The position numbers and the translations under genes are program-made. 64,000 nucleotides of DNA from Lethocerus indicus (Eukaryota; Arthropoda; Insecta; Hemiptera; Belostomatidae), in contig JACDQD010000103.1 in NCBI GenBank assembly GCA_019843655.1, positions 1,798,001 through 1,862,000 of the forward strand. Direction: 5' to 3'. Below are positions 1 through 13,200 of this stretch, in pieces. The notes under the pieces were generated by a model, which ran no database searches, had not been told where the DNA came from, and saw nothing but the letters and a program-made list of their open reading frames with translations. Each line of letters begins with the position of its first letter. The first letter of the stretch is position 1.

Positions 1-291
1 TTTCGGTTGGCTCTGATCAATACCGGCTCTCGTGCCCTGTCAGGTGTTTTCCCATCGCGGGACGTAACAAATGACGGTTCCATATTGGCTGTCACTATAA
101 ACGCGGCGGATTTTGAGCCCAAATAAGCCCATAAATTGGGTCACGCGGATTCTATTTTTCCTAATCCAGTATACCCCACTCCGCTTGGTTTGACATCGAC
201 ATTGCCCGCATTCCCGTTCCAAGTTTAGTTCCGCCTGTACGGATCAGTTACGGAATAAATTCGAATAAATATTCAAGATTGTAAGACGCAT

Positions 292-345
<54 letters not shown>

Positions 346-3300
346 TTATTTATTTATTTATTTATCCGGCCTGCGATGGCTTTACTGTTATACTTTCAGT
401 TATTATATCGCTGGTTTAGAGTTAACAGAATTTCGCTTCATTGAGTATAATAATTTTTTTCCAGTATGAGTGTTCAAAAATAAGAACGAACAAAAGTTTG
501 CAAGCTGTATTAAGCCGACAATTCTGAAGAACTGATGGCTATTTTCCTCCTAAAAAGTGGTGACGATTTTTACAGTTCAACTCTGCGAAGAATGCCGGTG
601 AAAGCACCGCCATGGAAACTCGTCTGTGGACGGCTCTGAATGAAATTTCATTTGAATGTAATTCTGTCTAGCGATTGAACGCACTGACACGCAAAAAAAT
701 CCGGGCTATGTGCGCGGCGGGCTCCTTCCTTTATTAGAGTGACTGTTGGCTTGATAACATTCCTTTTTTGAAAAAAGAGCGTTTAGAATAAAAAATATAA
801 TCAACGCAATATCAGAAGACCCTATTAGGCTTTATAACATTTAATTTTCAACAGAAATTGTACTGTAATAATTGTACATGTGCTCAACAATATATTTGAA
901 AGAAAATTTTGCGTGGTCGACTTTCTCAGGAACGTGACTGAAAAATATAATATTCATAAACTCGAATGTGACATATTACCGCAGTACCTCTTCTCGATAG
1001 TTTCTGGGTGTCTTCTTGTAGGTAATTGGAGGATAAAGGGGTTCAAATTGATGTTGAGGTTCCTCTACTGGTGAGCCGCGGGAATTTGTATCGGACATTA
1101 ATGCGGGATGGCGCTGTTGATGCACGCCGTTTATTCCGGTGCGTTGGGAGGGTTTAGTATCAAGAGAGTTTAGGGCGCCGGCTACTGTGTCGAGTTGCGA
1201 TGTAAATATCTCGATAGAATGGAGGGAAGTTGTTATCATTGGCAAAATTAGTTGATTTAATATATGTAATAAATTACATAATAAATAAAAATCATATATA
1301 ATATAATAAATAAATATATTATTTATTATTCGGAACTTCGTAATGACCTCATTTGTATATTCCGAGCAAATGAAAGCCGTTTAATTAATAGCCAAACAAT
1401 TAATTACTAGATGTTAATTTACTTATTGTGGAACGGTTACTGTCTATTTTCCTCCGGATTAAATTGAGTTTATGTGTAGAGCGTCCGAAAATGGGCAAAG
1501 CGCGCTGAACAACGCGATGCCGTGCTTGATACAACAGTTATCGTCACAAACGATGTTCTTGCTTCCGTACTATCACCACGTTTCGTACAAGGTAAACAAA
1601 CACACCGAGATAATGCGAGCAGTGAAAACGTTTCTAATTTAATTTTTGATGCTTCTCTGAAACGCTCCTTGTCTATATTCAATTACAAAATTATCATAAG
1701 ATACAAAGTCTTCTGACTAACATCACAGCAACGATATGTTTAAGACTTATATTTACATTGATTTTTGTATCGCTTCTTTAATATAATTAAGTAGACAGTG
1801 TACTCTCGGAAATTACAGCCCACGACATCGAGTTTTATGCGCACATTGACTGAAAATATATTCGTAAAGTTGGAATCCTCCTGTAATTCAAATTTCCCCT
1901 TTTTTTTAATAATCAGACTGATGGTAACTTGTATCATAAAACGAGGATTACAGGGACGAAAATAGTTTCCCGTGCACCCGAATTTATCCCCGGATCGCCT
2001 TTGGAGGGGACGGTGTATTGGGGCATAAAAGCTGGCAATATAAGAGCCCTTCGAAGGCGATTGAGAGGCGAGAGATTAAAATGAATAAAAATTTGAGTGG
2101 TCGTATAACGTCGCCAAGGTTTTTCCCTACAATGTACTTTCCGCTCGGACACTTTCGGAATCCAGTTTTAAAGTTTTACACTCGAGGTTTTATCAGTGCA
2201 TGAAGCCTATCACTTCCCGCCCGATACTGAGGCTCGGCGGTAAGTGCGCAGCCGTTCCACCCTGACCGAGTAAAAATAAAACACCATTTTCTTAATACGG
2301 AATGCATTGGGTCTTAGTGTTATATCTGGGGCCCAGTTGTCATAATTGAAAACTTACTGCTTCGCTACCAGTAATAAAATACTCGTTTCTTAGTAGAAAT
2401 AAATCTCTACTATTGGTAGAAGTGAAGTATTGATACGCCAGTTACTTAATGGCAGTGACAATGGTGACAGGACGCTAAATCGCTTCTGTTTTGATTTAAT
2501 ATTCGAATCGAAGTTACCAAAACGGTAAAATCTGCTCGGACACGGTCAATGCATAATTCAGGGCTGAGAAGCCTTCCCCCAGTCCACGCTGGCTGGTTAC
2601 CTCACAATGGGCCCATCGATGAACCCGAACCGGGCCCTGTGCGATAAATTCAAATTTTATTCGGCCGATGTTGGGACGCAAGGGCGGGGAATAAAAAAAT
2701 ATGGAAACTCGCAGCGCGAATATTAATAAGTCATCAGTATTCAATGCGACCCCGCCGATACATTTTAAAATATAGGAGATGTTACCATTTATTTTAAATA
2801 AATATACGGAACGGTAACAACGTTGTATATATAAAAGTTTACAGCAGGCGAAAAATATATGTAACGTACAAATATATCCGGGAACGTTATACCACATTAT
2901 TCGTGTTAGTTATTAATTAAAATTTGCGATTGAATTGAAATTGGAATCGAATGAAATTAAGGGAGAGAATTTCACACCACGCCGGAACATTAATATGAAA
3001 TAAATTCCGGTCTTTCATCACTGAGGAATGTTTCCCGAAAAAATCGGACATATATCTGCACCGAAAATATTTCCGGCGACCGAGTTATGGATAAAATGAG
3101 AGGGTCAAATAATCGGTTGCTGTGATTAGGATCAGGGCTACTTGGGAGACAAATAGATGATTTATGTTGTATATATAATTTTTTTTACAAGTAACGGAGT
3201 ACAATAATAAATTATATCAGTGTTACTCTTAATTGGGAAGAGTTTTTCTGATTTTTTTTCATCATCCAGATAATGAAACTAGAACTAATTAATTAGGTGG

Positions 3301-4120
3301 CGCAATGAAACAATCTTAATGACGTGGAACACAAAAGTAAGTTTATTTACAGTCCACTGTTTATGGCACATTATATTACACCTAATCGCCATTTGGATAT
3401 CACACCGGATTGAGTTATTCTTCGGAGTAATCATTTTCATTATTATAATTCCTTTAATTAATCCCGCGAGAGTTAATTAATTTCTGTAAATAGCAGTAAT
3501 CGATAGACCACCAGCAAATTCGGAGCGGAGGACAGCAGCATTCTCAAATTGTGCAGTTTGAAACTGAATAAACATCAGAGAAAACAACATTTAATGAAAT
3601 AATCAATCAAAATGTAAATGCGTCGGTTTTTACGTAGCACAATATAAAATTCAGTTTTATTTCTGAAATATTATGAACTAATAGGCGGCGAAATGTTTCA
3701 ATGTGTTTATAATTATGTTTATCGATTGCTATAATGTAATTTATTGCGCGGTAGGATGAAAGTTATGTTTACGACGCTTATGACAACATATTCGTTTCAC
3801 CAGGAGCACTACTATAGAATGGGCAGGGATGCTTCACTTTGGAGTCCTTGGAGGCTGTGTTGTTGCACAATACGGACGCCAGTGTTTACCGACTGCAAAA
3901 GAGGAGAATGCAAATTTGACGTCCCACTCTGACAGTTGAGAGCGGGCAGAAAAAAAGAGGAAGGGACCGCATCAAGACAGGCCAGAAAAGGGCCCCGGTT
4001 ATAAAAGGGCGCCCCGCGAGCATAAAACTCTCCGCCCTGTTCCTCTCCGGGTATTACACAGTTTTTTTTTCTTTCTAGCGAATACTTCCAGAGTTAAACA
4101 CCGTAATTTGGGTTTAACCG
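1..4120. other. Gene-free AT-rich stretch
   Basis: Apart from the compound microsatellite at 289-364, nothing here is recognisable. Open frames are short (the longest is 127 codons on the minus strand, 2514-2897), have no family resemblance, and look like chance frames in mixed-composition DNA. Moderately GC-rich patches lie around 1060-1200, 2210-2270, 2560-2700 and 3900-4030, separated by AT-rich DNA. I see no tRNA, no convincing exon with paired splice sites, and no long repeat. Confidence 0.6.
289..364. repeat. Compound microsatellite (CA)n-(TA)n-(TTTA)n
   Basis: The sequence runs from a short CA tract through about 20 TA dinucleotides into six TTTA tetranucleotides. This layered arrangement is typical of a tract that grew by slippage at the junctions. 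The sequence shows no coding or regulatory role. Confidence 0.95.
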
Positions 4121-4126
4121 AGCGGT

Positions 4127-4215
4127 TAAATTTATTCCGGGGTTGAAAAAAAAACGATTTTATAGGTCGAATATTTTCACCCGTGCGATACATCATCAGG
4201 CCTGCGACTAAACTT
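4127..4215 (+). repeat. Direct repeat unit 1 of the 4.1-4.7 kb cassette
   Basis: This unit begins with AAATTTATTC, continues through a GGGTTGA plus A-run and GATTTTATA, and ends with GGCCTGCGACTAA. The same ordered landmarks recur in the same orientation at 4621-4729, with a somewhat longer middle. Matching landmarks at both ends argue for a duplication rather than chance A-rich similarity. I cannot assign the unit to a known element. Confidence 0.7.
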
Positions 4216-4340
4216 TAAGCAGGCAGTACAACTTAGGAAGTGGCACATCAAGCTGCAGACAGTTGAACTGTCAACAGTTTATATTATAAATGATTCGACC
4301 TTCTATTGAATTCAGTGACTCTCTTCTGAGCAGTGCCTTG

Positions 4341-4478
4341 AACCGGGGCGATACTACAAGGAAATGCTCGGAAGTTGTGCGGGTCAACATCGCCCGTACA
4401 GATGAGCAGTGTCCACACGGCGCCGTTGATGTTAACCAGCGCTACTTCCGAGCGTTACACTGTAGTATCGCCCCGTTT
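4341..4478. repeat. Long imperfect inverted repeat able to form a ~57-position hairpin
   Basis: Bases 4341-4397 pair with 4422-4478 in register without any insertion (position i with 8819 minus i), leaving a loop of about 24 bases. Perfectly matched runs include CGGGGCGATACTACA (4344-4358), GCTCGGAAGT (4366-4375) and AACATC (4386-4391). Roughly nine positions mismatch and a few are G-U pairs. The arms are far too long for chance. It could be a palindromic MITE, a hairpin-RNA locus or a long microRNA-like precursor. The 77-codon plus-strand frame at 4290-4523 runs through it and is probably incidental. It sits between the two direct repeat units described at 4127 and 4621. Confidence 0.85.
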
Positions 4479-4620
4479 ACAATAAATAATCCGTATCCGG
4501 TTTCATTTATACCTACATTTTAATGTATCAGAACAATTTGCAGCAAAACGGACCACACCCAGGGAGCTCCCCACTAGAGGCCGGAATAAATAATCCATCC
4601 TGCTGGAACACCGAAAGGCA

Positions 4621-4735
4621 AAATTTATTCAGGGTTGAGAAAAAAAACAGATTTTATAATGCGTTTTCCAAGAGTGAGGACAGGTTCAATATTATCGCCA
4701 GTGAGATATCCAAACTGGCCTGCGACTAAGCATGT
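4621..4735 (+). repeat. Direct repeat unit 2 of the 4.1-4.7 kb cassette
   Basis: This is the second copy of the unit at 4127-4215. It shares the AAATTTATTC start, the GGGTTGA plus A-run segment, the GATTTTATA block and the terminal GGCCTGCGACTAA. The middle has diverged or gained about 20 bases. A smaller repeated phrase, AATAAATAATCC, also occurs at about 4482 and 4585, between the two units. The whole 4120-4740 segment therefore looks like one internally repetitive element. Confidence 0.7.
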
Positions 4736-6880
4736 AGTAAACTCATCAGGTATTACATACAATTTGCTATAAAATATTCTCGTTTTAAATAATAAAATAT
4801 TGTACTAAATCAGAATTTCAAATAAACGAGTATCGGGCATTTTATACCGACATTTGAACGGGAATATCCGACGTTTAGTGTTAATAATTACAACATTTAT
4901 AGGCCGTCTTTTGATCCAATAATTTTTTCCTTCGTTTCATTAAACACGAGCAATCTAATGCATAGTATTACCGTTCAATTCTGTACAGAAAATTAGATAA
5001 TGTAACTCGTTGGTGTTGAAAATAGTTACTTGACTCCCTTCTGTTAGCGAGCGTCGAGTGTATCCATTTTACGGTAAACGGCGGTACGTGAGAGGACTGG
5101 GACGTGCGAAGTGGACTTCTGAATTGGGCCCAATCGGCCCCAGTCCACTTTTTCTTTCTTTTTTTTTCGATCGCGACGGAAATAATTGGGGCTTAAGTGG
5201 GGCCTGGCGGACCCCCAGATGGGGGGCGGCGAATCGTCCCTTCAAAAGGGACCGCCAGTTATCGATATTTAGGCCCCGACTTAAATCCAGCATTAGGCCA
5301 CGATTCAACCTCGTAAAATGGCACTATTGTACTCATTCTCTATTACATGATTGGACTTATTAAATGCAAAGTCCTAACGCTAGTGTACAGTGTAAAACAG
5401 AATCCAGTCAACCTAAGAGAACAGTCGAAAATAATAGTGCACAATGCATATATATAGACTTTATAATTCTCATAGACATTATCTTGTAATACGTTTCAGT
5501 TCAGGTTAATTGAGGAATATATTCACAAATCATTGATTAAAACTCTATATTTCAATATATATGTAATATACTCTGTCAAATTTGATTGTAATAAGTTCAA
5601 ATTTGGGAATTTAGTTTAGTACGCAATAAAAATAATTAAAATAATTTTAGATTAATGTATACAAATATACGTATTTAATAAATGCGTAGATTTCAAGCTA
5701 TCACAAGCTATTTTCGTGCTTTTAATTAATATTTTTGGATCGTAATATTGCACATTAAAATAGGCACATTAAAATCTGTACGAAATTATGATATATGTTA
5801 CATAACCTAACGTTCTGTGGATCTAAATGTCATTGTTTTCTTGCAATTTCACATGAAATCGGATTTGACAAGCACATTATTTGAATCTGATGCAGACTTG
5901 AATATTTTTGTTTTTTGTAAACGGTTTTTACCGGATAAGGCCGGACAACATGAAATTCATTTCATTGTAAATTATAGTGATTCATAATTTTCAGCGATTA
6001 TAAATTCATTCGTAAAAATGATTTCGCTTTGAACGTATATTGGTTTTTTAAGTGCGCGGCGTCTGCATTTTCACGTCCGCGAAATTAAGTCGTCGACGGT
6101 CAGACAAGTACGCAACTTCAATAAATCTGAAGTGTTAAAACATTCGAAAAGTTTCCTCATTTAAAATGGGGTTGGCGCAGATTAAACTTCGCTTAGTCGC
6201 TCATTTTAAGAAAACATTAACAGAATTGATAACGAAACTCGAGGCGATGGGTTTATTCAAAAAGGGGCGCATTGATGTTCTCATTAATTAAATTATATTG
6301 AAGTATATACTTGTATTCAAGAGACTTGTGGGGAGACAAAATCCCATTATAATATTTTTATCCGTTTTGAATATTATTTGTTTTTGAGAATCTCAATAGA
6401 TAGTCATATATCCAATTCCTATTTCACTAATTTGCTGACGCAACGCTACCGTCAATGGGGAGAACCCGAAACCGCTCTCCCTTAGGGAAAATGTGTGTGG
6501 AGACAGAAGATCGCAAGATTGATAATCGTCCAAACCTTAGCGGATCTCCACAAGCCAGATCTTCATCTTATTGGCCAGGAAATTTCAAAAGTCGGTTTAA
6601 TACTATCCCTAGTTCATTATTATATTGAGAATCAACAACTATATTCCCTGTGGTAGTCGGATACCTCTAAATGGAATTTTCTGAATGGAATAAGGGCAAA
6701 AAAGGTTAAAGATTCGCCGGATATGTTTTTAATTTACGTCCCGTAATTCCTATTCATTTAGCCGGAAGAAAGCCGTTTTGGAACACTGTAAACTGTAAAT
6801 AATCCGGGACATATCTGTTCGGCGCTGTCGGCGCACATCAATGTTCAATTAATCAATGCGGCTCCCAATCGAAGTGAGCG
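4736..6880. other. Gene-free AT-rich stretch
   Basis: This is mostly AT-rich DNA with a GC-rich patch at about 5085-5300. That patch carries a small dyad (AGTGGACT paired with AGTCCACT around the palindrome ATTGGGCCCAAT, about 5111-5149). Two overlapping frames on opposite strands at 5058-5363 follow from the patch's lack of stop codons and show no protein family. I see nothing else. Confidence 0.55.
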
Positions 6881-7200
6881 TCAGAGGCCATTCGGAGAGG
6901 GCCCGCTAATCCATCCATCGGGTGTGTGTTGGGGATGAGGCGGGATGAGGGGCGATGGGGGGGGCCGGGTCTGCGGTACGCCCAATTCCGCCCGCCCTCG
7001 GCCAACACAGTTTATCGACCCGCGCCCTCAGAGCAGGACAAATGGGTAAACAATTTCTGAACGGAAGACGGTTTCATTAGCGACAGCGGCGGCTCCACGA
7101 CCAATCGATGCATCGTGTCCACTGATGGACATAAGCGCGCCCTTCGTCGGAATACGATAGCACATCACCCCTCAGAGCCCTTAAAGGGACCTGTCGCCAG
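6881..7200. other. GC-rich patch
   Basis: This patch is G- and C-rich with frequent CpG, including a GGGGGGG run near 6957-6965 and CCCGCCCTCGG near 6990. There is no open frame of note. CpG-rich patches like this in an AT-rich invertebrate background can be regulatory elements, but only the composition supports that idea here. Confidence 0.35.
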
Positions 7201-10200
7201 GCAATATTGAAAAGAAAACAAATATCACCCGGAAGAAAGAATAAAAAAAAAATTATATCTGTAGTCCGTAAAATGGATGTAAATTTAATTAAAGACCTCG
7301 ATGTTCCTGAATATTTGTATTCAGTACCTGATTAAAACCGGGGAAAAGTGAAATGAAAACAACTTAAAAATGCTATTACGGCCCTCGTTTCAAATTCGAT
7401 TCGTAAAAATTTCAGTGTTTTACCAATCAATTTTTCACTGCGGTGGGAGACTCGGACCCCGCAACGGCGGCGGTCCATTTGTACAACTTACTTGGGGGCC
7501 GATGAATTCAAGTCGGTTGTTGACCGGTGCCGAGTAAATAATTTATGAATTTAACGAAGCCTGTGATATTTTGATGAAACTGGTATTTTAGTGAAGGCCA
7601 CGTACTCAGTTTTATTACGAAGATAAAATTTTATTTTATCACGGGTTGGGATCTCTAGTATATTGCAGATTCCGAACCTCTGATGCGTTGGCGCTTATAA
7701 CCGACCGTGAATTTTTCTGAAGAAACGGCGTTGCATCTCGCGAAGTGCAAACGCTAACTCCGCTATTTCGGAGAAAGACGGAAGGCAAAGTATGTGCGGA
7801 AATGTTTAACACTAAAAACTTCAAGTACTAAACGTTTAATACATAAAATCAGTTTAGATACATTTAAATAGAGATTATAGGATAATACAAACGAGAAATA
7901 AATCATAGACAAATTTTATAGTACATTGAAAGGATATTTTTGTTAAAACACTAATTTTATGACTGTGGCTGTATTTATCTTCCCTTAACAATAATTACTT
8001 ACTTGAAGGCAAAATTAAAAATAAGCAAGATAATTTCTCACGATTGGAAGCAATTTAAGCACTTTCATTTAACGTTAATCGTTACTGCCTACATCGCTGT
8101 AATTTCACCGCTGGCAGGCGCCCCCCCCCTCGCCGTTGCGTTCTTTCCCCCAATAAGTCATCTCGGCTAATTGAAACCTTAATTGCAGGCCAAGTAAGTG
8201 ATGGAGGAGAACGGTCTGGTCTGATGGGGAAGTGGTTCGGGCGGTTTCGTTAGCATGCAAATCAGAATTGTTGATTCCGGCGATTAGTCAACGCCTTCGA
8301 GTTCGTGGCCGGGCGGGGGAGGGTCAATTTTCCACCCCCCCCTTAAATAGGGAACCCGAGTTAATTGGAAGCGATTCGCTGCATCGTGTTCGGCGTAGTC
8401 AATTCTGAGACATGTATATGGTCTGAAGTGTATCTAAATATGGCATCCACATTGCAGTGTAATCCTAAAAATGAAGGAGGACAGGTATATCATGAATTCG
8501 TTCTCAGTGCCAGGTATGAATATCATACCTTTCAAAACTTATTTCTATTTAATACTAATAATTTGGTCTACGGTTATGGAAAATGAGGGCGTGAATCTCG
8601 CAACGTTAAAATGTTCAGGACCGAAAATAGATATCGACAAATGTCGTTAATGGAAAAACATTTTGTATATTGTCAACAGCAACATGGATGCGGTACATAA
8701 ATCATTATTTCTTGTCTCCCTTTATTCCTTCCCTTTGAGACTGAAGCCAGATATTGAGAGGGGAGACCTTTTTGAGAGAAGGTACGTGGGCGAATAAGCC
8801 GATTTCCGCACTCTGTATTTCAAAAGTTCAATTTCACAGAGGTGATTGTTAAGAGCAAAAGAATTAGATTTAAACAGGGCGCTTATAGCTGTTTCCGGCA
8901 TCGTGTTCTAATCTGCGCCAACGGATCCAAATGTATACAATAGGCCGATGTGGAGAACGGTTCGAAGAACAAACATTAGGTCGCTTACGGTTAATGGATT
9001 CTTGGTTGGACGGGGGGTGGGGAGGCGGCTTGCGATACGAAAACCGCTATTAAACATTGAGCAGTGGCACTATGGCGGAGGCCGGCAGTGGGATGAGGGA
9101 CAATGGGCGCAATCACCAAGTGGGACGCTATTAGAGCACTATTGTCGTCTCGGCACCGCGCCCCTTTAAAACCGGCCATTATCGGACCGCATTATGACTC
9201 CCGGCTTTGATCCTCGCCCAGATTGTCTCACGCGACGCTACCGACCTCGGATTAATATGAATTTCTGCGCTACCCGCCCCCTTTTAAAAGCCACAAAGAT
9301 CCCCTTTCTATCGCTTTCTTTGGTAGAAACGATTTCTGGTTTAGGCCTTTCGGTGTTCACGTTTCAAACAGCTGAATAACAATCGTGTAAATCGAGAACC
9401 TCTTACTCGAACCAGACACGGCGGATTATTATCTAATCGTAAATTCAATTTAGGGCGGTTATCGCATCGCGATTCAATTCTCTCGCGTCTACAGTGCACA
9501 AAACCTAGGATCATTATCTGAAAAAAGTGATATTCACCCTTAAAACGTCTCGACAAAATTCGATCGAAAATGAAAACTGATATTTCAGAATCCTAACGAC
9601 AACAGATTTTTTTCTTCCTTCCTTAATAAGCGAATGATAAAATATTACTAATAGTTAGTATGTATTGTTTAAAATTAAAGCAAGGAAAAGAAATATCCAA
9701 CGGTCTGGAATGTTAACCCTCGAACAGTTATTACAATGATGGCCGGTTCACAATCGCCAATATCCGGTTGTACTCGCACAATGTCCGTATTAGTTCTCGT
9801 GTCCCATCCCGCATTGGGACAGGACCGGGAGCGATCTCGGGTAGACGGCCGTTTCATTTCGCCCAACGACCGTCAATTTCTGAGATGCACCGGGCCAGAA
9901 ATCGAAATCGGATTAAGCGGGGGAACCGAGATGTGTCCCTTCGACCCAATAGGGACGGACGGATAGGTCCCGGAGGGCTTTATAATCAATGCTCGTCATC
10001 ATTTCTGTACGCCTTTTCGCGCGCTACATCTCCGACAGTTATACCGAATCCTCAATTTCTATTATTGCTTTCGATTCCTTTCTATCGCCACCGCTTACGT
10101 TGGATCGCCGGACGTAAATCGATTCAATCGCGTCGATTATGCTTCATCACTCCTTGAGAATACTAACACTTACGAATTCTTATCAGTTAAGTTGTAACAT

Positions 10201-13200
10201 TTACCAGATATACACATATAGATTTTAGTGTTTTGTCTCTTTCATTTCTACTCTTAGATCAACCTAATCCTGGCCTCGCAGAACTGTTTCTTCTTGTTTG
10301 GGTGTATTTAAAATTTGTAAAATGGCATCTTGCCAGAATTATTTCAGGTGACTGCAACTTGAATACGGAAGAAATTCATCAAATCGCCACAGAGATTATG
10401 TTCCGTAATTCTTTACTGTACAACTCAATAAATTGTATACCGCATTGTTTAGAATTAATACGCAAATAAAACATTGTACAAAAGGTTATCACAACTAACA
10501 GACTGTTATATCGAAAGAGACGCATTTTAACAAAACGGAAAAGAACAGTTTGATACCGTCCATTGTAATTTCAATTCCACCCTTAAAGGGGCGGTGGGGT
10601 CGGGGGACAAATGCCCACGGGGCCATTTGAAGAAAGACATTTCAAGTCCCATTCATCGAACGCCATTGAGGACGGGGGTGGAGGAGCAGTTTCATTTAGA
10701 ACCGGGCCTAGCGCCACCCTCTCCCGTCGGGTACAACCTAATTAATAATGCCACGTGAAAAACTCTCACCTCTTACACAGAACTCGGACAATTTTTTACG
10801 CCACCTCGAATTGCCAATCGTAGCTACACGGAGGTTTCTTTCAATTCAAACTTCCTCACACCTGAAAGTTATCCATTTTATACCGCCTACATTTTACAAT
10901 ATACCTTAAATACTACCATTTGATGCACCTCTACACTGGTAATTGGCACCATGCTTAGGTTTAGAAGTATTTGAAAGAAAAGTATTTCTTCCTCGAAATC
11001 ACAATATCTTAGTTTAGTATTTAAAATAATTCGTTTGAAACAAAATTTTTGAAAGATATTATTTCAAATGACGTTGTTTAAAAAATTATTTATTTTTTTT
11101 ATTTCAAATAAATATTCTCCTACACTTCGGCACGATTCCTCTTCTTTGCAGATCTTCCTTTCCGGTTGCGAAGAACAAATCTCGTTATCCGTAAATGTTT
11201 CTACATCATAGTTTTTCTCCCGGTCCGTTTCGTGGCAGACTACGATTTGGCCCAACGAATGTGCACGGGAACAACCCGGTGTTGTTCATCCGAGCGTCGC
11301 ATTCAAGAATTTTGAGCTTTCAAACATGGAATAGTAGAAAAATATGAACGAAAGCGGGGTCGGAATGAAAACAGTTGCAGCTACCGCCAGAATTATGGGT
11401 CTTTTAAGTCATTTCTACTTGGAAGAACAGATGATGTTTGTTTCTACTAAATCATTAAAAAAATGCGTATTTTTTCTAGCCTAACCGAAATTATTAAATT
11501 AAATTATTTATCATTGTATGTATAAAAGCTGAAAGCCTTCACATACTGTTAATTAATCCATAACATTTTATGGAAATTTTCCGATATATTTTTCTCGTAT
11601 AATTTTCTCGCGAAGGCTGGATACGAGCCATGTTCAGCAGTTCAAGCGGCCGTTTAAAAATGAATATAATATCAAAAGCGTCAGTTCGGTTAAAATGGAG
11701 AAGCCTCGGCCGGAGTTTGAACGTAATGAAATTAAATCATTTGCATAAATTTCCATTAGTATTCAACGCTAGTGAAACGCCGCTGAGCTTGAACCTTGAC
11801 TCTAGTTACCTGAGCGGCGGGCCAGAAGGCGAGAAGATATTTTGAATTTTATAGAAACAATATTTTGCTTTTTTCAACGTTTACACGCTTTATTATTCAT
11901 TTAACCAGCATTTGAAACACGAAACTCGCTCACATCACGCTCAGTAGAAAATAATATAAAGGGCCGATATAATTTTTTTTAAAGTTTATTTGGTAATTAA
12001 GTCAGGTAAAATCGGTTCCTATTTCTCTCTAAATCTTTGGTCGCAAGGCCGTCTTACTCGGACGCGTTGGACCTCTCGCACAGCGTGGGGCCGCAGCTAT
12101 CGATCAAATGCCGGAATACTTCTATAAAAAAAACTACATTTCAGGAACTCTCCTACGAAGGCGTACTTTTATCGGACTAATTTCCTTTTTATAACGTACC
12201 TGATGTATGGTCGTTGAATCCAGGAATAGGTTGGAGAACGTTACGTGTTAGTAATAATTCGATTGCTGGAATATTGACAATAAACTCTAGTGATTTCATT
12301 GTTAATTTTCAACATTGAATGTGTTATCGAATACGGAAAGATATTTTAGCTAGATTTCATATAAAATAGAACACGGCATCGAAAAACATTTTATACGGTA
12401 AAAACCCTATCATATTGACACGGACAAGGACTAGGAGTTAAATCAAACAACAACGAAATTCTATTATTTGTACAGTCAAATTAAGAGTTTTTTGCGTGAC
12501 CAGTATTCATTTGTCAACTTCAGTTTCTTCTCACGTAAATATTACCTCTATTCTTTGTCTAATTAAAAATTAAATTTGATTTGCAAACAGCGCATTTCCC
12601 GTATTCTCCAATTGTACCATTCAATTTAAAAATTAAATACGTAGGACAGAAACCTACTAGTTGAGGAATTACCGGAGCGCATTGATAAATATTAGAGACT
12701 GCAGGGAGAAGACGTGGCGGGTATTATGAAGTATTGGAAATTCATGTGCCGGCTCCTGAATAAATAGACTTTTGTCCGGTCCCGGCTAATGCCGCGGGAG
12801 ACCGCAACGGCCGGAAAGCGGTCTCGCTCTAATTGCAGCCGGCCCTAAGCCCGAAACCGAAAACTCTTCAAATATTCAATTGTGGCCCCGCCGCCCTATC
12901 CGCAACTATTGCCGGCTTTGAAATTTCGCCACTCCGGCTCGCCCCACGCCGTTATAAATATCAGCTCTGTCATTATTAATAGATCGGTTTAAATAAGTGA
13001 TCAACTCCGATAAGACAAAGAATTTCAAAAAAATATTTGCACTAAAAAGTTATACGCTAAACCAGTTGTATTATTCTGATGACTTAACGTGTTAAATTTG
13101 CAATGTAATTTACTTGTGAGTAGGAAATATATCGTAATTATATCAGATGAATTTTATTGTTTAGATACGGTTTTTCGTATTTAACGGTAAGTTAAGAAAT

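Noticed and set aside
12798..12825. Perfect 8-bp dyad GAGACCGC/GCGGTCTC in a CpG-rich block
   Set aside because: The stem is too short to stand out from chance and has no second copy.
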